Source: Spirirestis rafaelensis WJT71-NPBG6 | GTDB taxonomy: Bacteria > Cyanobacteriota > Cyanobacteriia > Cyanobacteriales > Nostocaceae | DNA: 34,805 nucleotides | Assembly (NCBI GenBank): GCA_019359015.1 | Contig: JAHHID010000074.1 | Span: 1 to 34,805 of the forward strand | Direction: 5' to 3' | Shown: one piece after another, positions 25,507 to 34,647 of the stretch | How positions within the stretch are numbered: the first letter of the stretch is position 1 | Layout of the letters: each line of letters begins with the position of its first letter | Position numbers and translations under genes: made by a program | The notes under the pieces: model-generated | The model's database searches: none | What the model was told of the DNA's origin: nothing | Seen by the model: the letters and a program-made list of their open reading frames with translations, nothing else

Positions 25507-26292
25507 TTATTTCTGCCGGGATGCACTAGAACGCCTTTTGCGCCAGAGCCGCAATCCTACACCCAAACCTCCCAAAGCCAACAGACTGCCTGTAGCGTTA
25601 GGTTCGGGGACAGTTGTTACAGATCTAAAGCTAGTACTGCTCTGAAAATCCGAGAAGCCAAATATTTCAGTAACATCGGGACGAATTAATACTCCAGGTA
25701 TTTCAGTACCTTCACTTATATCTGATAAAGAATTAATTAAATCCCCATCAGTGTTCTGAACGAACAGGAGCAATGTAGTATTAGGATTGCTTTGCAGCGT
25801 AACATCATACCTTAGTAAATTATTGCTTAAACCACCAATGTCGTAAACAAGTTGGCCATATGTAAGCTCCGGGAGGCCGGGAATAGGTGTGTTTTGAATA
25901 GAAGCCCGATCAATTCTCGAAGTCACCAGATTTCCAGACTGAGGAGGTATAGGGTTAAATAAAGAGCCGCCATTATCAGTAAAGTTCTCAATTGCTCCAG
26001 GATAAGAGCCCATATCATTGTTTGGATTGATATCCGAAATCGAGGTATTTAAAGCAAAACGAACTCCTGCCTGCACCTGGTTTGGTGGATTACCTATCAA
26101 GTTTGAAGTTCCGGAAAATCTAACTCTTTGAGCGTGAGCAGACTCCGATGCCAGACATGCTAGCATCGTAAGAAGTGCTGCTGAAGTTCCGGAAAATCTA
26201 ATTTGAGCGTGAGCAGACTTCGGCACCAGATTTGCTAGCATCGTAAGAGATGCTGCTGCGGCTTTAGCCATCTTTAATTTAATCAGATTCAT
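25507..26292 (-). CDS. PEP-CTERM exported protein with doubled signal-peptide region
   Basis: A protein of about 261 aa. The start MNLIKLKMAKAA (26292) has a strong AGGAGG 6 nt upstream, so the longer open frame is not used. The N-terminus contains two in-frame copies of a unit LTMLA...SAHAQ...RFSGTS, so two signal-peptidase sites of the AHA-Q type are present. The middle (about 75-235) is a beta-rich exported domain I do not recognise. The C-terminus has the sorting signal VPEPNATGSLLALGGLGVG followed by WRKRR. Such proteins are exported and processed by exosortase. There are no neighbours in an operon; the divergent exoprotein gene lies 0.85 kb away. Confidence 0.8.
   Translation of the reverse strand: MNLIKLKMAKAAAASLTMLANLVPKSAHAQIRFSGTSAALLTMLACLASESAHAQRVRFSGTSNLIGNPPNQVQAGVRFALNTSISDINPNNDMGSYPGAIENFTDNGGSLFNPIPPQSGNLVTSRIDRASIQNTPIPGLPELTYGQLVYDIGGLSNNLLRYDVTLQSNPNTTLLLFVQNTDGDLINSLSDISEGTEIPGVLIRPDVTEIFGFSDFQSSTSFRSVTTVPEPNATGSLLALGGLGVGLRLWRKRRSSASRQK
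26105..26257 (-). repeat. In-frame tandem duplication in the signal-peptide region
   Basis: Unit 26105-26182 (78 bp) and unit 26183-26257 (75 bp) both begin GAAGTTCCGGAAAATCTAA and end in GTGCTGCT or ATGCTGCT. They differ by one 3-base indel and several substitutions. The duplication lengthens the exported N-terminus by 26 residues. Confidence 0.85.
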
Positions 26293-26365
26293 CGATTGCC
26301 TCCTATTTTCGCAGTTTGGTGTTATTTGATCGTTGCCACTAATTACAAGATGTATCTCATGCCTG

Positions 26366-26402
26366 TTTGACACTCCCCACAGAAGACAGCCGGGGAATTC
26401 TC
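26366..26402 (-). repeat. Possible right end of a lost IS200/IS605 element
   Basis: Read on the minus strand, CTGAGAATTCCCC, an 11-nt loop, then GGGGAGTGTCAA resembles the hairpin at the right end of cyanobacterial IS200/IS605 (tnpB) elements. No tnpA or tnpB frame is recognisable in the adjoining 26403-26640. The 26293-26838 stretch otherwise shows nothing I can assign. Confidence 0.3.
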
Positions 26403-26838
26403 AGGCTGCTCGCGCCTTTAGTAATGAGTGCTCTTACTGATCACATTAGGCGTAACTACGGAACGTTCAACTCCTAATGTTGCATCAGGAAAAGTCTGGG
26501 CAAAGGCATAATTCCTATGTGTGACGATGTCCCTACATATCACCAAAGCTGTTGAGGGCGAGCTGGCGATAGCTGTCCTACCTGCCAACGGCCGCTTAAC
26601 ACTTCAGCTTTCGAGAGTTGTTCACTTGATCTTTAAAGATACACCACATAAGTGAAAAAATCGGTAGAAACTTAAGACAAAATATAAACTGGAGTTTTGA
26701 CTAAGGGAGTAGAGTAGTAACTGTCGGATCACTCATTTTTTGAGCCAAAAAGTAATTCCTTTGTACTATTGTTTCTGCACATTATTGAGAAAATTCGCTA
26801 TTATGGACTTCCAGAAAATAAAATATACAATTAAGAAG

Positions 26839-26899
26839 AATGATAATCATTACGAGGGGAGGGAGAGGCTGCCGTTGGCAGCCTCTCCCTCCCCTTTTT
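26839..26899 (+). terminator. Fur-core arm followed by an 18-bp-stem hairpin and T-run
   Basis: AATGATAATCATT (26839-26851) is followed by an 18-bp perfect stem (26856-26873 with 26877-26894, GTT loop) and TTTTT. By shape it is an excellent terminator on the + strand, but no gene before it is supported. By sequence it belongs to the module seen at 24199 and at the window junction. It lies between the divergent PEP-CTERM and exoprotein genes. Confidence 0.55.
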
Positions 26900-27135
26900 G
26901 TAGTAAGGCACTTACAAGTAATAAAATATCCAGCCGTGTATTGAAATAATTGGTTGGGTATCGCGGATCTAGGTTTGACAGCTGGATATTTTATTTTTTG
27001 GATCTCCCTAAATTCAATGATGATGGGATTTTTGGGTAGAAACAGGTGTCAATACAAAAATATATTTAATTATTAGGGTGATTTATACCAAAATGGGGGG
27101 GCGCTTAAATATGGTAAATAATAAAAAATCAGTTT

Positions 27136-29796
27136 ATGAACCCTTTTAAATTTAAATTTTGCAGCTTTAGTGGGAGTGTCTTATTTTGCTTGTTAGCTTC
27201 CTATCCAGCAGCGGCAGAAATTATTCCAGATACAACGCTCCCTGTGAATTCTACTGTTACTCCTCAAGGTAATATAAGACTGATTGAGGGAGGCACTCCG
27301 GCAGGGAACAATCTGTTCCATAGCTTTCAGGAGTTTTCTTTTTCTGGGGGTACTGCCTTTTTCAACAACGACATGGCAGTTAGGAATATCATCACCCGTG
27401 TGACAGGTGGATTGCCCTCTAATATAAATGGCATTATTGGAGCTAATGGAATTGCCAATCTGTTTTTTATCAATCCCAATGGCATAGTTTTTAGACCGAA
27501 TGCAGCTTTGCAGATAGGGGGTTCGTTTGTGGCAAGTACAGCCAATAGCTTGAAGTTTGCTGATGGCACTGAATTTAGTGCAACGGCTCCTCAAACTTCT
27601 CCCTTATTAACGGTGAGTGTTCCTATCGGTTTGCAATTTGGCTCAAGCCCTAGCAGGATTGTTAATCAATCCCAGGCAAGTCCAAATGGAGAACTCACAG
27701 ATGCTATCCCCCCTAACCCCATCGGGCTAAAAGTTCCCATCGGTAAAACCCTAGCCCTGGTAGGAGGTGATTTGACGTTAGAGGGGGGCAATTTAACGAC
27801 TACAGGAGGCAGGATTGAGCTAGGTAGCGTTGCTGGAACGGGTCTAGTCAATCTGACAAAGATTGAAAAAGGCTATGCTCTCGACTATCCAGATATTCAA
27901 AACTTTGACGATATTCAAATCTCCCAAGGTGCAATTGTTTACGGAAGTGGGGAGGGGGGTGGCGATATCCAACTGCAAGGTAGGAACATCAGTATCACTG
28001 AAGGTTCCCAAGTTTTTTCTAACGCTTTAGGGGCTGCAACAGGAGGAAATATAGTAGTAAATGCCAGGAAATTAAGCGTCGAAGAAGGTGGATTGATATC
28101 AACCTATGCTCTGGGTGAAGGTCAAGCAGGAAATGTGTTAGTAAGAGCCTCAGATTCTGTAGAATTGGAGGGAACAACATCAGATGGTCAGTTTCCTAGT
28201 AGTTTGGGTTCTCAAGTTTTTGAACAAGCCACAGGCAACGGGGGTAATTTAATTATTGAAACTGGGAAACTGGTGATACGAGACGGAGCCACTATCGACG
28301 CTTCTACTTTTGGAGCAGGTTCAGCCGGGAATGTGCAAGTAAGAGCCTCCGATAGTATAGAACTAATAGGAAGAACATCAGATGGTCAGTTTGCTAGTGG
28401 GATTTCTGCTCAAGTTGCACAGGGAGCCATAGAAAATCCAGGTGATGCAGGAACTCTGACCCTTGAAACTAAACGGCTAACTGTCCAAGGTGGAGCGCAG
28501 ATTTCTACAGCAGCACGGCAAAACGGAAATGGTGGAAATTTGACTATTAATGCCTCAGATTCGATTCAACTGAGTGGAACTTCACCACTTGCCACAGCCT
28601 CAGGTGACGATCTTAACCGCAGTGGAGTTTTTGTCACCGCTGCGCGAGAAGCTAGAGGTAATGTCGGAAAATTGAATCTAACCACTGGACTGCTGACTGT
28701 TGAAAATGGAGCCAGAATATCAGCGGATAATTTTGGTATAGGTCAGGAAGCAACTCAAACCTTAAATGTCAGGCAGTTGGTTGTTAGGAACGGAGGCGAG
28801 ATAAGATCAGGTTCTTTTGCTGAAGGTGCCGGCGCAACTTTGAATGTAAACGCTACCGAGTCAATACAGGTTATCGGTACAGGAACCATTGATTCCACAC
28901 CAGTCAAAAGTACCTTGTTCAGTCAAGCTCAAAGTGCAGGCAAAGCTGGCAACTTAAACATTACAACCCCAAGGTTAAATGTCGAAGATGGGGCAGAAGT
29001 GACTGTGAGCAATCTAGGTTCGGGTTCTGCTGGCAACTTGACCATAACAGCTAATGACGTTCGCTTGAACCGAGGAAGTCTGACTGGAGAAAATTACGCG
29101 GGAGACGGAGCAAATATCAACCTACAGAATTTAGATTTATTATTGTTGCAAAATCAAAGCCTGATTTCCGCTCAAGCTTTCAACAACGCCATCGGCGGTA
29201 ACATTAATATTGATGCTGGAAACGGTTTTATTGTTGCATTTCCTGGGCAAAACAATGATATTATTGCTAATGCTTCTCAAGGTCAAGGTGGCAGAATAGA
29301 AATTACATCTCAGGGTAATTTCGGTATTGAAGAACGAAAAGCAACTCCCGAAAATACCACCAATGACATTGATGCTAGCTCTGAATTTGGCTCTAATGGT
29401 ACTGTGACGAACAACACACCAAATGTCGACCCCAATCGGGGATTATTAAAACTGCCTACAGGTTTAGTAAATACTCCAGCGTTAGTTTCCTCTAGCTGTG
29501 GTGCTTTTGGTAAAGGGGGTAGCGAGTTTACTGTTACTGGACGCGGTGGCTTACCCCCCAGCCCTGATGACTTTCTCAGTAGTGATGTGGTGTGGTCAGA
29601 TACTCGGTTGACGGCGTTACCTGTTTCAACTAGTTCTCGTGTTACGCCATCAGTTCGCAAAACTTCTGAGGGTGTAGCGATTGTACCTGCTACTGGGTGG
29701 GTGTTTGATAAGAAAAAAGGAGAAGTTACACTGATTGCTTCTAATGCAACTTCTTCAGGTGTAGGTTCCAATCAGGTTAAGTGTGTTGTGCCGTAA
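27136..29796 (+). CDS. Haemagglutination-domain exoprotein (two-partner-secretion TpsA type)
   Basis: An 886-aa exported protein. A signal peptide with cleavage near SYPAAAE (about 27) is followed by the filamentous-haemagglutinin N-terminal domain (about 30-160), with HSFQEFSFSGG, FFNNDMAVRNIITRVTG and the hallmark FFINPNGIVFRPNA. The rest is repetitive beta-helix, with recurring units such as GSAGNVQVRASDSIEL, LTVQGGAQISTAA and GNGGNLTINASDSIQL. A short C-terminal part has paired Cys (SSCGAFGKGG and NQVKCVVP). TpsA proteins are secreted through a TpsB outer-membrane pore, which is not in the window and must be supplied elsewhere. Likely roles are adhesion or surface structure. The gene is monocistronic, with no clear ribosome site. 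Confidence 0.88.
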   Translation: MNPFKFKFCSFSGSVLFCLLASYPAAAEIIPDTTLPVNSTVTPQGNIRLIEGGTPAGNNLFHSFQEFSFSGGTAFFNNDMAVRNIITRVTGGLPSNINGIIGANGIANLFFINPNGIVFRPNAALQIGGSFVASTANSLKFADGTEFSATAPQTSPLLTVSVPIGLQFGSSPSRIVNQSQASPNGELTDAIPPNPIGLKVPIGKTLALVGGDLTLEGGNLTTTGGRIELGSVAGTGLVNLTKIEKGYALDYPDIQNFDDIQISQGAIVYGSGEGGGDIQLQGRNISITEGSQVFSNALGAATGGNIVVNARKLSVEEGGLISTYALGEGQAGNVLVRASDSVELEGTTSDGQFPSSLGSQVFEQATGNGGNLIIETGKLVIRDGATIDASTFGAGSAGNVQVRASDSIELIGRTSDGQFASGISAQVAQGAIENPGDAGTLTLETKRLTVQGGAQISTAARQNGNGGNLTINASDSIQLSGTSPLATASGDDLNRSGVFVTAAREARGNVGKLNLTTGLLTVENGARISADNFGIGQEATQTLNVRQLVVRNGGEIRSGSFAEGAGATLNVNATESIQVIGTGTIDSTPVKSTLFSQAQSAGKAGNLNITTPRLNVEDGAEVTVSNLGSGSAGNLTITANDVRLNRGSLTGENYAGDGANINLQNLDLLLLQNQSLISAQAFNNAIGGNINIDAGNGFIVAFPGQNNDIIANASQGQGGRIEITSQGNFGIEERKATPENTTNDIDASSEFGSNGTVTNNTPNVDPNRGLLKLPTGLVNTPALVSSSCGAFGKGGSEFTVTGRGGLPPSPDDFLSSDVVWSDTRLTALPVSTSSRVTPSVRKTSEGVAIVPATGWVFDKKKGEVTLIASNATSSGVGSNQVKCVVP

Positions 29797-30026
29797 GAGG
29801 GTTTCACGCATTCGGGTAGCGTCGCACACAGAAGGCATAAAGAGATTGCCTACATCCTCAAAAATGAGTCTTTGATACACTTGGACGTTTCCAGAATTAC
29901 ATTGATGTATGTAGATAGCGACTAATAAGACATAGTACTGAGAAGGCGGGGGTAGATGGGGGATGGCGAATAAAAAAACCGACTACCAGGGAAAGCTATC
30001 GGGCTTAGGTGTTTGGGGATAGTGAA

Positions 30027-30623
30027 TTATTTAGTTGCCTTGCTTGCTGTTTCAAGTTGCATTTTTTCAATTTCCATCATAAAAAACATCATTTTTTCTT
30101 CAGGAATATACTTTTGCACTATCTCAACAAAATTGCTAACAGTTTTCTTCAATTCCGATAACAATATTTTGTCTTTATTTTTAGTTTCAAATTCTTGATT
30201 TTTGCGTTTGAATTCCAGTGCTTTAAAAACCTGTTCTTCATCACCATGCTTTAAAAAATAATCAAGTATTTCCTCTTGATTTACACTATTAAGTTTTGAT
30301 AGCGCTGTCTCTTTTGTTGATTTTAATCCGTATTGCAGCATGATTTGAATAGCAGATAACCTTAGGCGTGTGGGCGTATCTGGGTCATCTAAAATATTTT
30401 GTAACTCAAAAACAGCCTTTTGGGTATGTAACATTAACTCGGCGTGACTTGCCTCAAAAGCTTTGGTACAAGATTCACGTAAAAGGCTAGCAAAATCAGG
30501 GTCATTTTTCCAAAGTTCGATACAGCGCTGTGTTACACCAAGCTTGGCTGAAATCTCTTTAGTACTTCTGCCAGCGGTAAGCATTAAAATAGCGTCACGG
30601 TGATTGCTGTTTAAAAATTCCAT
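30027..30623 (-). CDS. Helix-turn-helix protein, homologue of the one at 2303
   Basis: A 198-aa protein. The HTH lies in LTAGRSTKEISAKLGVT and QRCIELWKNDPDFASLL (about 15-45). It is followed by the family segment DDPDTPTRLRLSAIQIMLQ and a Lys/Glu-rich helical C-terminus with EEKMMFFMMEIEKMQ. It has the same order of motifs as the protein at 2303. It lies 96 bp downstream of the truncated protelomerase-like gene, same strand, whereas the other pair has the HTH gene first. The start at 30623 has no strong ribosome site. Confidence 0.65.
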   Translation of the reverse strand: MEFLNSNHRDAILMLTAGRSTKEISAKLGVTQRCIELWKNDPDFASLLRESCTKAFEASHAELMLHTQKAVFELQNILDDPDTPTRLRLSAIQIMLQYGLKSTKETALSKLNSVNQEEILDYFLKHGDEEQVFKALEFKRKNQEFETKNKDKILLSELKKTVSNFVEIVQKYIPEEKMMFFMMEIEKMQLETASKATK

Positions 30624-30719
30624 ACTTTGTTTTGATTGCGTTCGATTGTGTTCGATTTATTTCAGATAGACAAATTAACTTTAACCACTTAGCATTATTT
30701 AATACTAAATACTTGATTT

Positions 30720-32299
30720 TTACCAACTAATTACTTGAGATATTGTCTGTCTATGTTTTTTATTATGTTGGTTGCTTAAAGCGTGCTTCGCGTTATGGTC
30801 ATCAATCATTGTTTTGTGGTCATCAACATATTTTTTAATTGGTGCGTAATTACATCCTGATACGTCCTGAATGGATCGAACGCCTATAAACCAACGTTCA
30901 CTGTTAGAAGGTGCTGTGTAGTCGTTGTGTTCCATGATTGCCTTGATCGCACGCCTGATTTTTTCCTCAGCCGAGCCTGGGGTATGTTTGCCTTTGAGGT
31001 TTTCACTTGGTATTGATTCCCAGTCTTTCTCTACCGTCTTCTGTGGTTCTGGCATCAATATCGTCTTCTTTGGTTCTGCTGTTAATACTGTGCTAACGGT
31101 TGGAATAGTATTAACAGCAGTTGGCTTGGTTTGTGTTGCTAGTTGTGTCAATGCATTCTTCACTTTCGTTTCAACAATTTCATCAATCTTGGCTAACAAT
31201 TCTTCGCTAATCATTTCTTCTGTTTCCTGTGTGTATAATTGGCGTTCTCTGGCTTGGAGAGTTTCTTGAGCTAGCTCCCAAAGCTTGCGAAAGGTTTCTT
31301 GCTGAGAGGTAATCTCAAATTTTTCTTGGAAAGCTTTAACCGCTTCTACATCGTTGGCGTAACCTCTAAAGACTGTTGTAATTTCACTCTTAGGCGTATC
31401 AAGTAGAGGCACGGAGGCATCTTTTTCCAGGTAATAGTCAAAATATCCAAGCGTTGTTAAGACTGCCCGTAAATCGGCTTTTTCATCCATATGTCCTAGC
31501 AATCGACTTGACCAAACCAAGTCATTCTTACCAGCAGGACAATCCCTAGCAACTGCTAAACGAGCATAGGCAGCGCGAAGTGACGAACGGCTAACGCTGT
31601 TTTTACCGTGTCGGATGTCCAGAGACTTTAGCTGAGTCTGTAATAATTTATTTTGCTTAGAACCAAAGCGATTATCTAAATATTCGTTTTCTTTAATAGC
31701 AACTTGATACTCTAAATCTTCACCTTTGTGTCGCTCTTGTAGTCTGGGAAGTTCTAGCGCTGTTACTTCTGCTTTGATTTCTTTGATGACTGTTGCCACT
31801 TCTGGCATCTTCCTTAATCGCTTCACAGACTTGATGATGAAGTCAGCAGGAAATAGCACAGCTATAGGAGTGTAATTAATAGCGGTATTGCGTCGTTTCT
31901 TAGCTTGACCTGAGAATTTAAGCCAGTGGCTAACGGGTTGATACTCTGGGAATGTTAAATCGCTTTCTTTAGCTGTTACAAAATCACCTCTCAACAACAC
32001 TTCGCAAGGTCTTCTACCTGTCGCACCAATTAAGCCAAGAGCTAATTCATCAGCCTCGTCGCTGGTCAAGAGTCTCCCTAAATCTTCTAGGTAGGGTTCG
32101 GGTTCTAGAAGCGTACCGTTATCAAGTCTCTCTTCTTTTTGGTTGTTGCTCTTGATATTTAGCTGTTGATATTCCTTTGGTCTGAGTCCTGCGTACTTGA
32201 AAAACAAATGCTTTAAAACTAATTCACCATTATCTTTTTTGTAGTAATAAGCATTTTTACCTTCTACTAAAGCGATAGCTTTGATGACTTTGTTATATG
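30720..32299 (-). pseudogene. Second protelomerase-like recombinase, 5' end removed by a MITE
   Basis: The frame is open from the MITE edge (32299) to a stop at 30720. It begins AYNKVIKAIALVEGKNAYYY, which aligns with residues from about 56 of the intact homologue at 3196. The first ~55 residues are missing, and no ATG or GTG is available before TTG at 32207. The catalytic region is preserved: ATGRRPCEVLL, SGQAKKRRN, RSSLRAAYARLA, SRLLGHMD, LGYFDYY, with the C-terminal SAEEKIRRAIKAIMEHND domain. It differs a good deal in sequence from the first copy, so the two are old paralogues or came from different plasmids. Possible expression from TTG would give 495 aa with the catalytic domain. Confidence 0.75.
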
Positions 32300-32450
32300 C
32301 AGGACTTACGCAACTGGCACATTTATCTGAAAACTGTCACATAGAATTAATATGGCTCTAAGGTTTATAAATCAATGCTTACAAGCATTTACGGCAAATT
32401 GAAATATATGTGCCAGTTGACCTTATATTGTGACGCTTGGGTAAGTCCTA
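32300..32450 (-). mobile_element. 151-bp MITE without target duplication
   Basis: CAGGACTTACGCAACTGGC at 32300 and GGGTAAGTCCTA ending at 32450, in inverse orientation to the copy at 32771. The flanks (ATATG left, AACAC right) do not match, unlike most copies here. Recombination between two MITE copies with loss of the sequence between them is the simplest explanation, and would also explain the missing start of the recombinase gene. Confidence 0.88.
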
Positions 32451-32951
32451 AACACAACAAAAGTGTTTAAACGAGTAGCTGGAAAAACTAACGATGGGGA
32501 TAGACTTGGTTACAACCCAACAAGTGTAAAGTTAAACGGAACAGAACGGTATTTTCAATATGCTGTGTACAGACCAAATGGCGAAGTGAGAATTAATAAT
32601 GCAACGACATTGTGGTGTAGAAGAGGAAAAGTAGAATACGATTTTAGAGGTTATGACGGAGGTAACATGCACGCACCAATATCAAAAAGTCTTCCCGGTT
32701 GGCATTTGCTAGCCGAATACAATGAATTAGGTGGTTATATTGTTGCTAACTCTACAGCATCAAAGAATTTTAGGACTTACGCAAGCGTCACAATATAAGG
32801 TCAACTGGCACATATATTTCAATTTGCCGTAAATGCTTGTAAGCATTGATTTATAAACCTTAGAGCCATATTAATTCTATGTGACAGTTTTCAGATAAAT
32901 GTGCCAGTTGCGTAAGTCCTGAATTTGTTGAAAGCAGTGTGCGCTTACTAG
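32451..32951 (+). pseudogene. Unknown gene fragment caught between two MITEs
   Basis: A frame open from the left MITE reads VFKRVAGKTNDGDRLGYNP, YFQYAVYRPNGEVRINNATT, GYDGGNMHAPISKSLPGW and IVANSTASKN, where the MITE at 32771 interrupts. Removing that MITE and one AATTT adds LLKAVCAY and a stop at 32949-32951. The start is not present; GTG at 32463 is the first possible. I do not recognise the protein. It is cut at the 5' side by loss of DNA and at the 3' side by insertion. Confidence 0.55.
32771..32921 (+). mobile_element. 151-bp MITE, intact copy
   Basis: TAGGACTTACGCAAGCGTC at the left, GCCAGTTGCGTAAGTCCTG at the right, target duplication AATTT (32766-32770, 32922-32926). It ends the reading frame of the fragment before it after adding RTYASVTI. 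By eye it is identical to the copy at 21204. Confidence 0.92.
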
Positions 32952-33348
32952 AATAAAAACAAACAGTACAACAGCAGTTCTATTTCTGTATTATCGCGGT
33001 GTTTATACTCATTTTGCTGTTAATACTTAGCGTAAACGGTAATCAAAGATTCAAAATTTGGGTGCATCCCGCAGGGGTGTCCGTCAAGCGATCGCTTTCA
33101 ATCCGTCATTGATAGCTAACGCGGTGAGGGTGTCACCAACAACCGAGGCGACCGCCGATTATCATATGGGGTGTTACTTTGTTGTGCAATGTGGACATGG
33201 GGTACATCGTTTCATCATTGTTTTCTATGGGTTTTGATAATCAGTTTTGCTACTAACTATAGCTAGTAACTCCACACTTTCGACTTTCAAAACATCCTCT
33301 CAGCTTTTTTATACCTAAAAGTAAATTTTAGGGATTTGAGATTCCTGG
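32952..33348. other. Non-coding gap with a dispersed repeat copy (33045-33160)
   Basis: GATTCAAAATTTGGGTGCATC, CGCAGGGGTGTC, CACCAACAACCGAGGCGACC and GCCGATT in this stretch match the unit at 24840-24902, with extra sequence containing GCGATCGC between them. No gene is supported. Confidence 0.55.
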
Positions 33349-34224
33349 TTATGGCTGGATAAGAATAGGTACTCCACCTTTTTGAGAACCGACAACTACA
33401 ATTTTAGAATTATTAGATTGAGCTAGTTTTTCTGTCGCTTCAATGGCTCGTAATTGCAGCACTTGATTAGTAAGTCCAGCAGAGATAATTTTTTGGTAAT
33501 CTGCTATACCTTGAGCTTCAATACGCTTTCTTTCTGCTTCTTGACGCTCTTTCTCTAAAACAAATTTCATCTGCTGGTTTTGTTGCTCTGCTTTGAGTTT
33601 CTCTTGAATTGCAGCTTGTAGAGTATTAGGCATTTTAACGTTTCTTAAAAGAGTTTCTTCAACGATGAAACCCAAAGCAGGCATTTCTTGAGTTAGTTGT
33701 TGGTCAATTTTTTGGGCTATTTCTTGGCGTTTGGTAGAGTAAACAGAACTGGCTGGGTAGTTAGCGGTAATAGCGCGGACAGTAGAGCGGAATCTAGAAA
33801 TTACTAATTCTGTCTCGTTAGTTCCAATTGTTTTATATACCGTAGCAGCCTTCTGTGGATCGAGTTTGTACTGAAGACTTACATCAAGATTTAAGCTTAA
33901 TCCTTCTTGGGATGTTGCATCTACGTTTTCTTTCACATCCTTCAAACGAGTGGAAAAATTTAGCACTTTAGTAAATGGGTTTAACAGGTGAACGCCTGGA
34001 CTAAGAGTATTTTCGGAAACATGACCAAACAAGTTGACGACACCAACGTTCCCTGGCGGAACAATTACAAAAAGTTTAGAAATAGAATTTAGTACTGCAA
34101 TACTGCCGATTAATATAGCAAGAGAGCGGACTGCTAAACGAGACTTTTCACTAGGTATCTTGCTTGTATTGAGATAAATGATAATTGCAATCAGGCTAGT
34201 GAGAAGAGTGACTATAAAACTCAT
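33349..34224 (-). CDS. Prohibitin/SPFH (Band 7) family membrane protein
   Basis: At 291 aa the protein has two hydrophobic N-terminal segments (about 2-18 and 30-54), then the Band-7 domain from VPPGNVGVVNLFGHVSEN to about 200, with PGVHLLNPFTKVLNFSTR and LDVSLQYKLDP. An alanine/glutamate-rich coiled coil follows (about 210-250, KLKAEQQNQQMKFVLEKER). The family forms large membrane rings that scaffold proteins and regulate proteases. The start is supported by AGAGGA 8 nt upstream. It stands alone on the plasmid backbone; a role in plasmid or membrane stress is only a guess. Confidence 0.88.
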   Translation of the reverse strand: MSFIVTLLTSLIAIIIYLNTSKIPSEKSRLAVRSLAILIGSIAVLNSISKLFVIVPPGNVGVVNLFGHVSENTLSPGVHLLNPFTKVLNFSTRLKDVKENVDATSQEGLSLNLDVSLQYKLDPQKAATVYKTIGTNETELVISRFRSTVRAITANYPASSVYSTKRQEIAQKIDQQLTQEMPALGFIVEETLLRNVKMPNTLQAAIQEKLKAEQQNQQMKFVLEKERQEAERKRIEAQGIADYQKIISAGLTNQVLQLRAIEATEKLAQSNNSKIVVVGSQKGGVPILIQP

Positions 34225-34511
34225 AAAAATTTTCCTCTATATTTACACTACATACTTAACTACATGATTCCCAAATGCTTTAACGAAAGTTTCGTAGCAA
34301 TATAAGATAACTTCAAAAAAATTAACAAATTTCTTTTCATTAAGCGATTATTGACAAGTGTGTTTTTTCATACAAAATGTGTTTACATTTTAATCTGACT
34401 TTTGTATGAACTTTTAAAACTGATAAATAAATCAAAAGAAAGATACCTAATAGTGATTATTTAATCCAGCATTGTTTCATCAGCTAAATAAGATTTCTAG
34501 TGTTAAAAACT

Positions 34512-34647
34512 ATGGAAAATGAGTTAGATAGCTCCAAAATTTTCTTTCAAAAACAACGCTATAATGGTAAACTTACCCTTAATAATTTAGCCTTTAACGT
34601 CTATCTACAAGAATTTGCGGCGCAAGTACGTCACATTTGCAATTTAC
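34512..34647 (+). pseudogene. Small ORF interrupted by the junction element
   Basis: It reads MENELDSSKIFFQKQRYNG and TLNNLAFNVYLQEFAAQVRHI, then CNL, where the palindromic element begins. If the window is a circle and the element plus one TTTAC are removed, the frame continues at 131 as PIGVVGVFES with a stop at 160-162, 55 residues in all. I recall similar short hypothetical proteins (FF.RQRYNG...NLAFN...LQEFA) as common in Nostocales, usually somewhat longer. Function unknown. Confidence 0.5.

Noticed and set aside
26740-26949. A 69-codon ORF before the exoprotein gene
   Set aside because: Its second half is the hairpin module at 26839-26899, and its sequence shows no protein-like composition.
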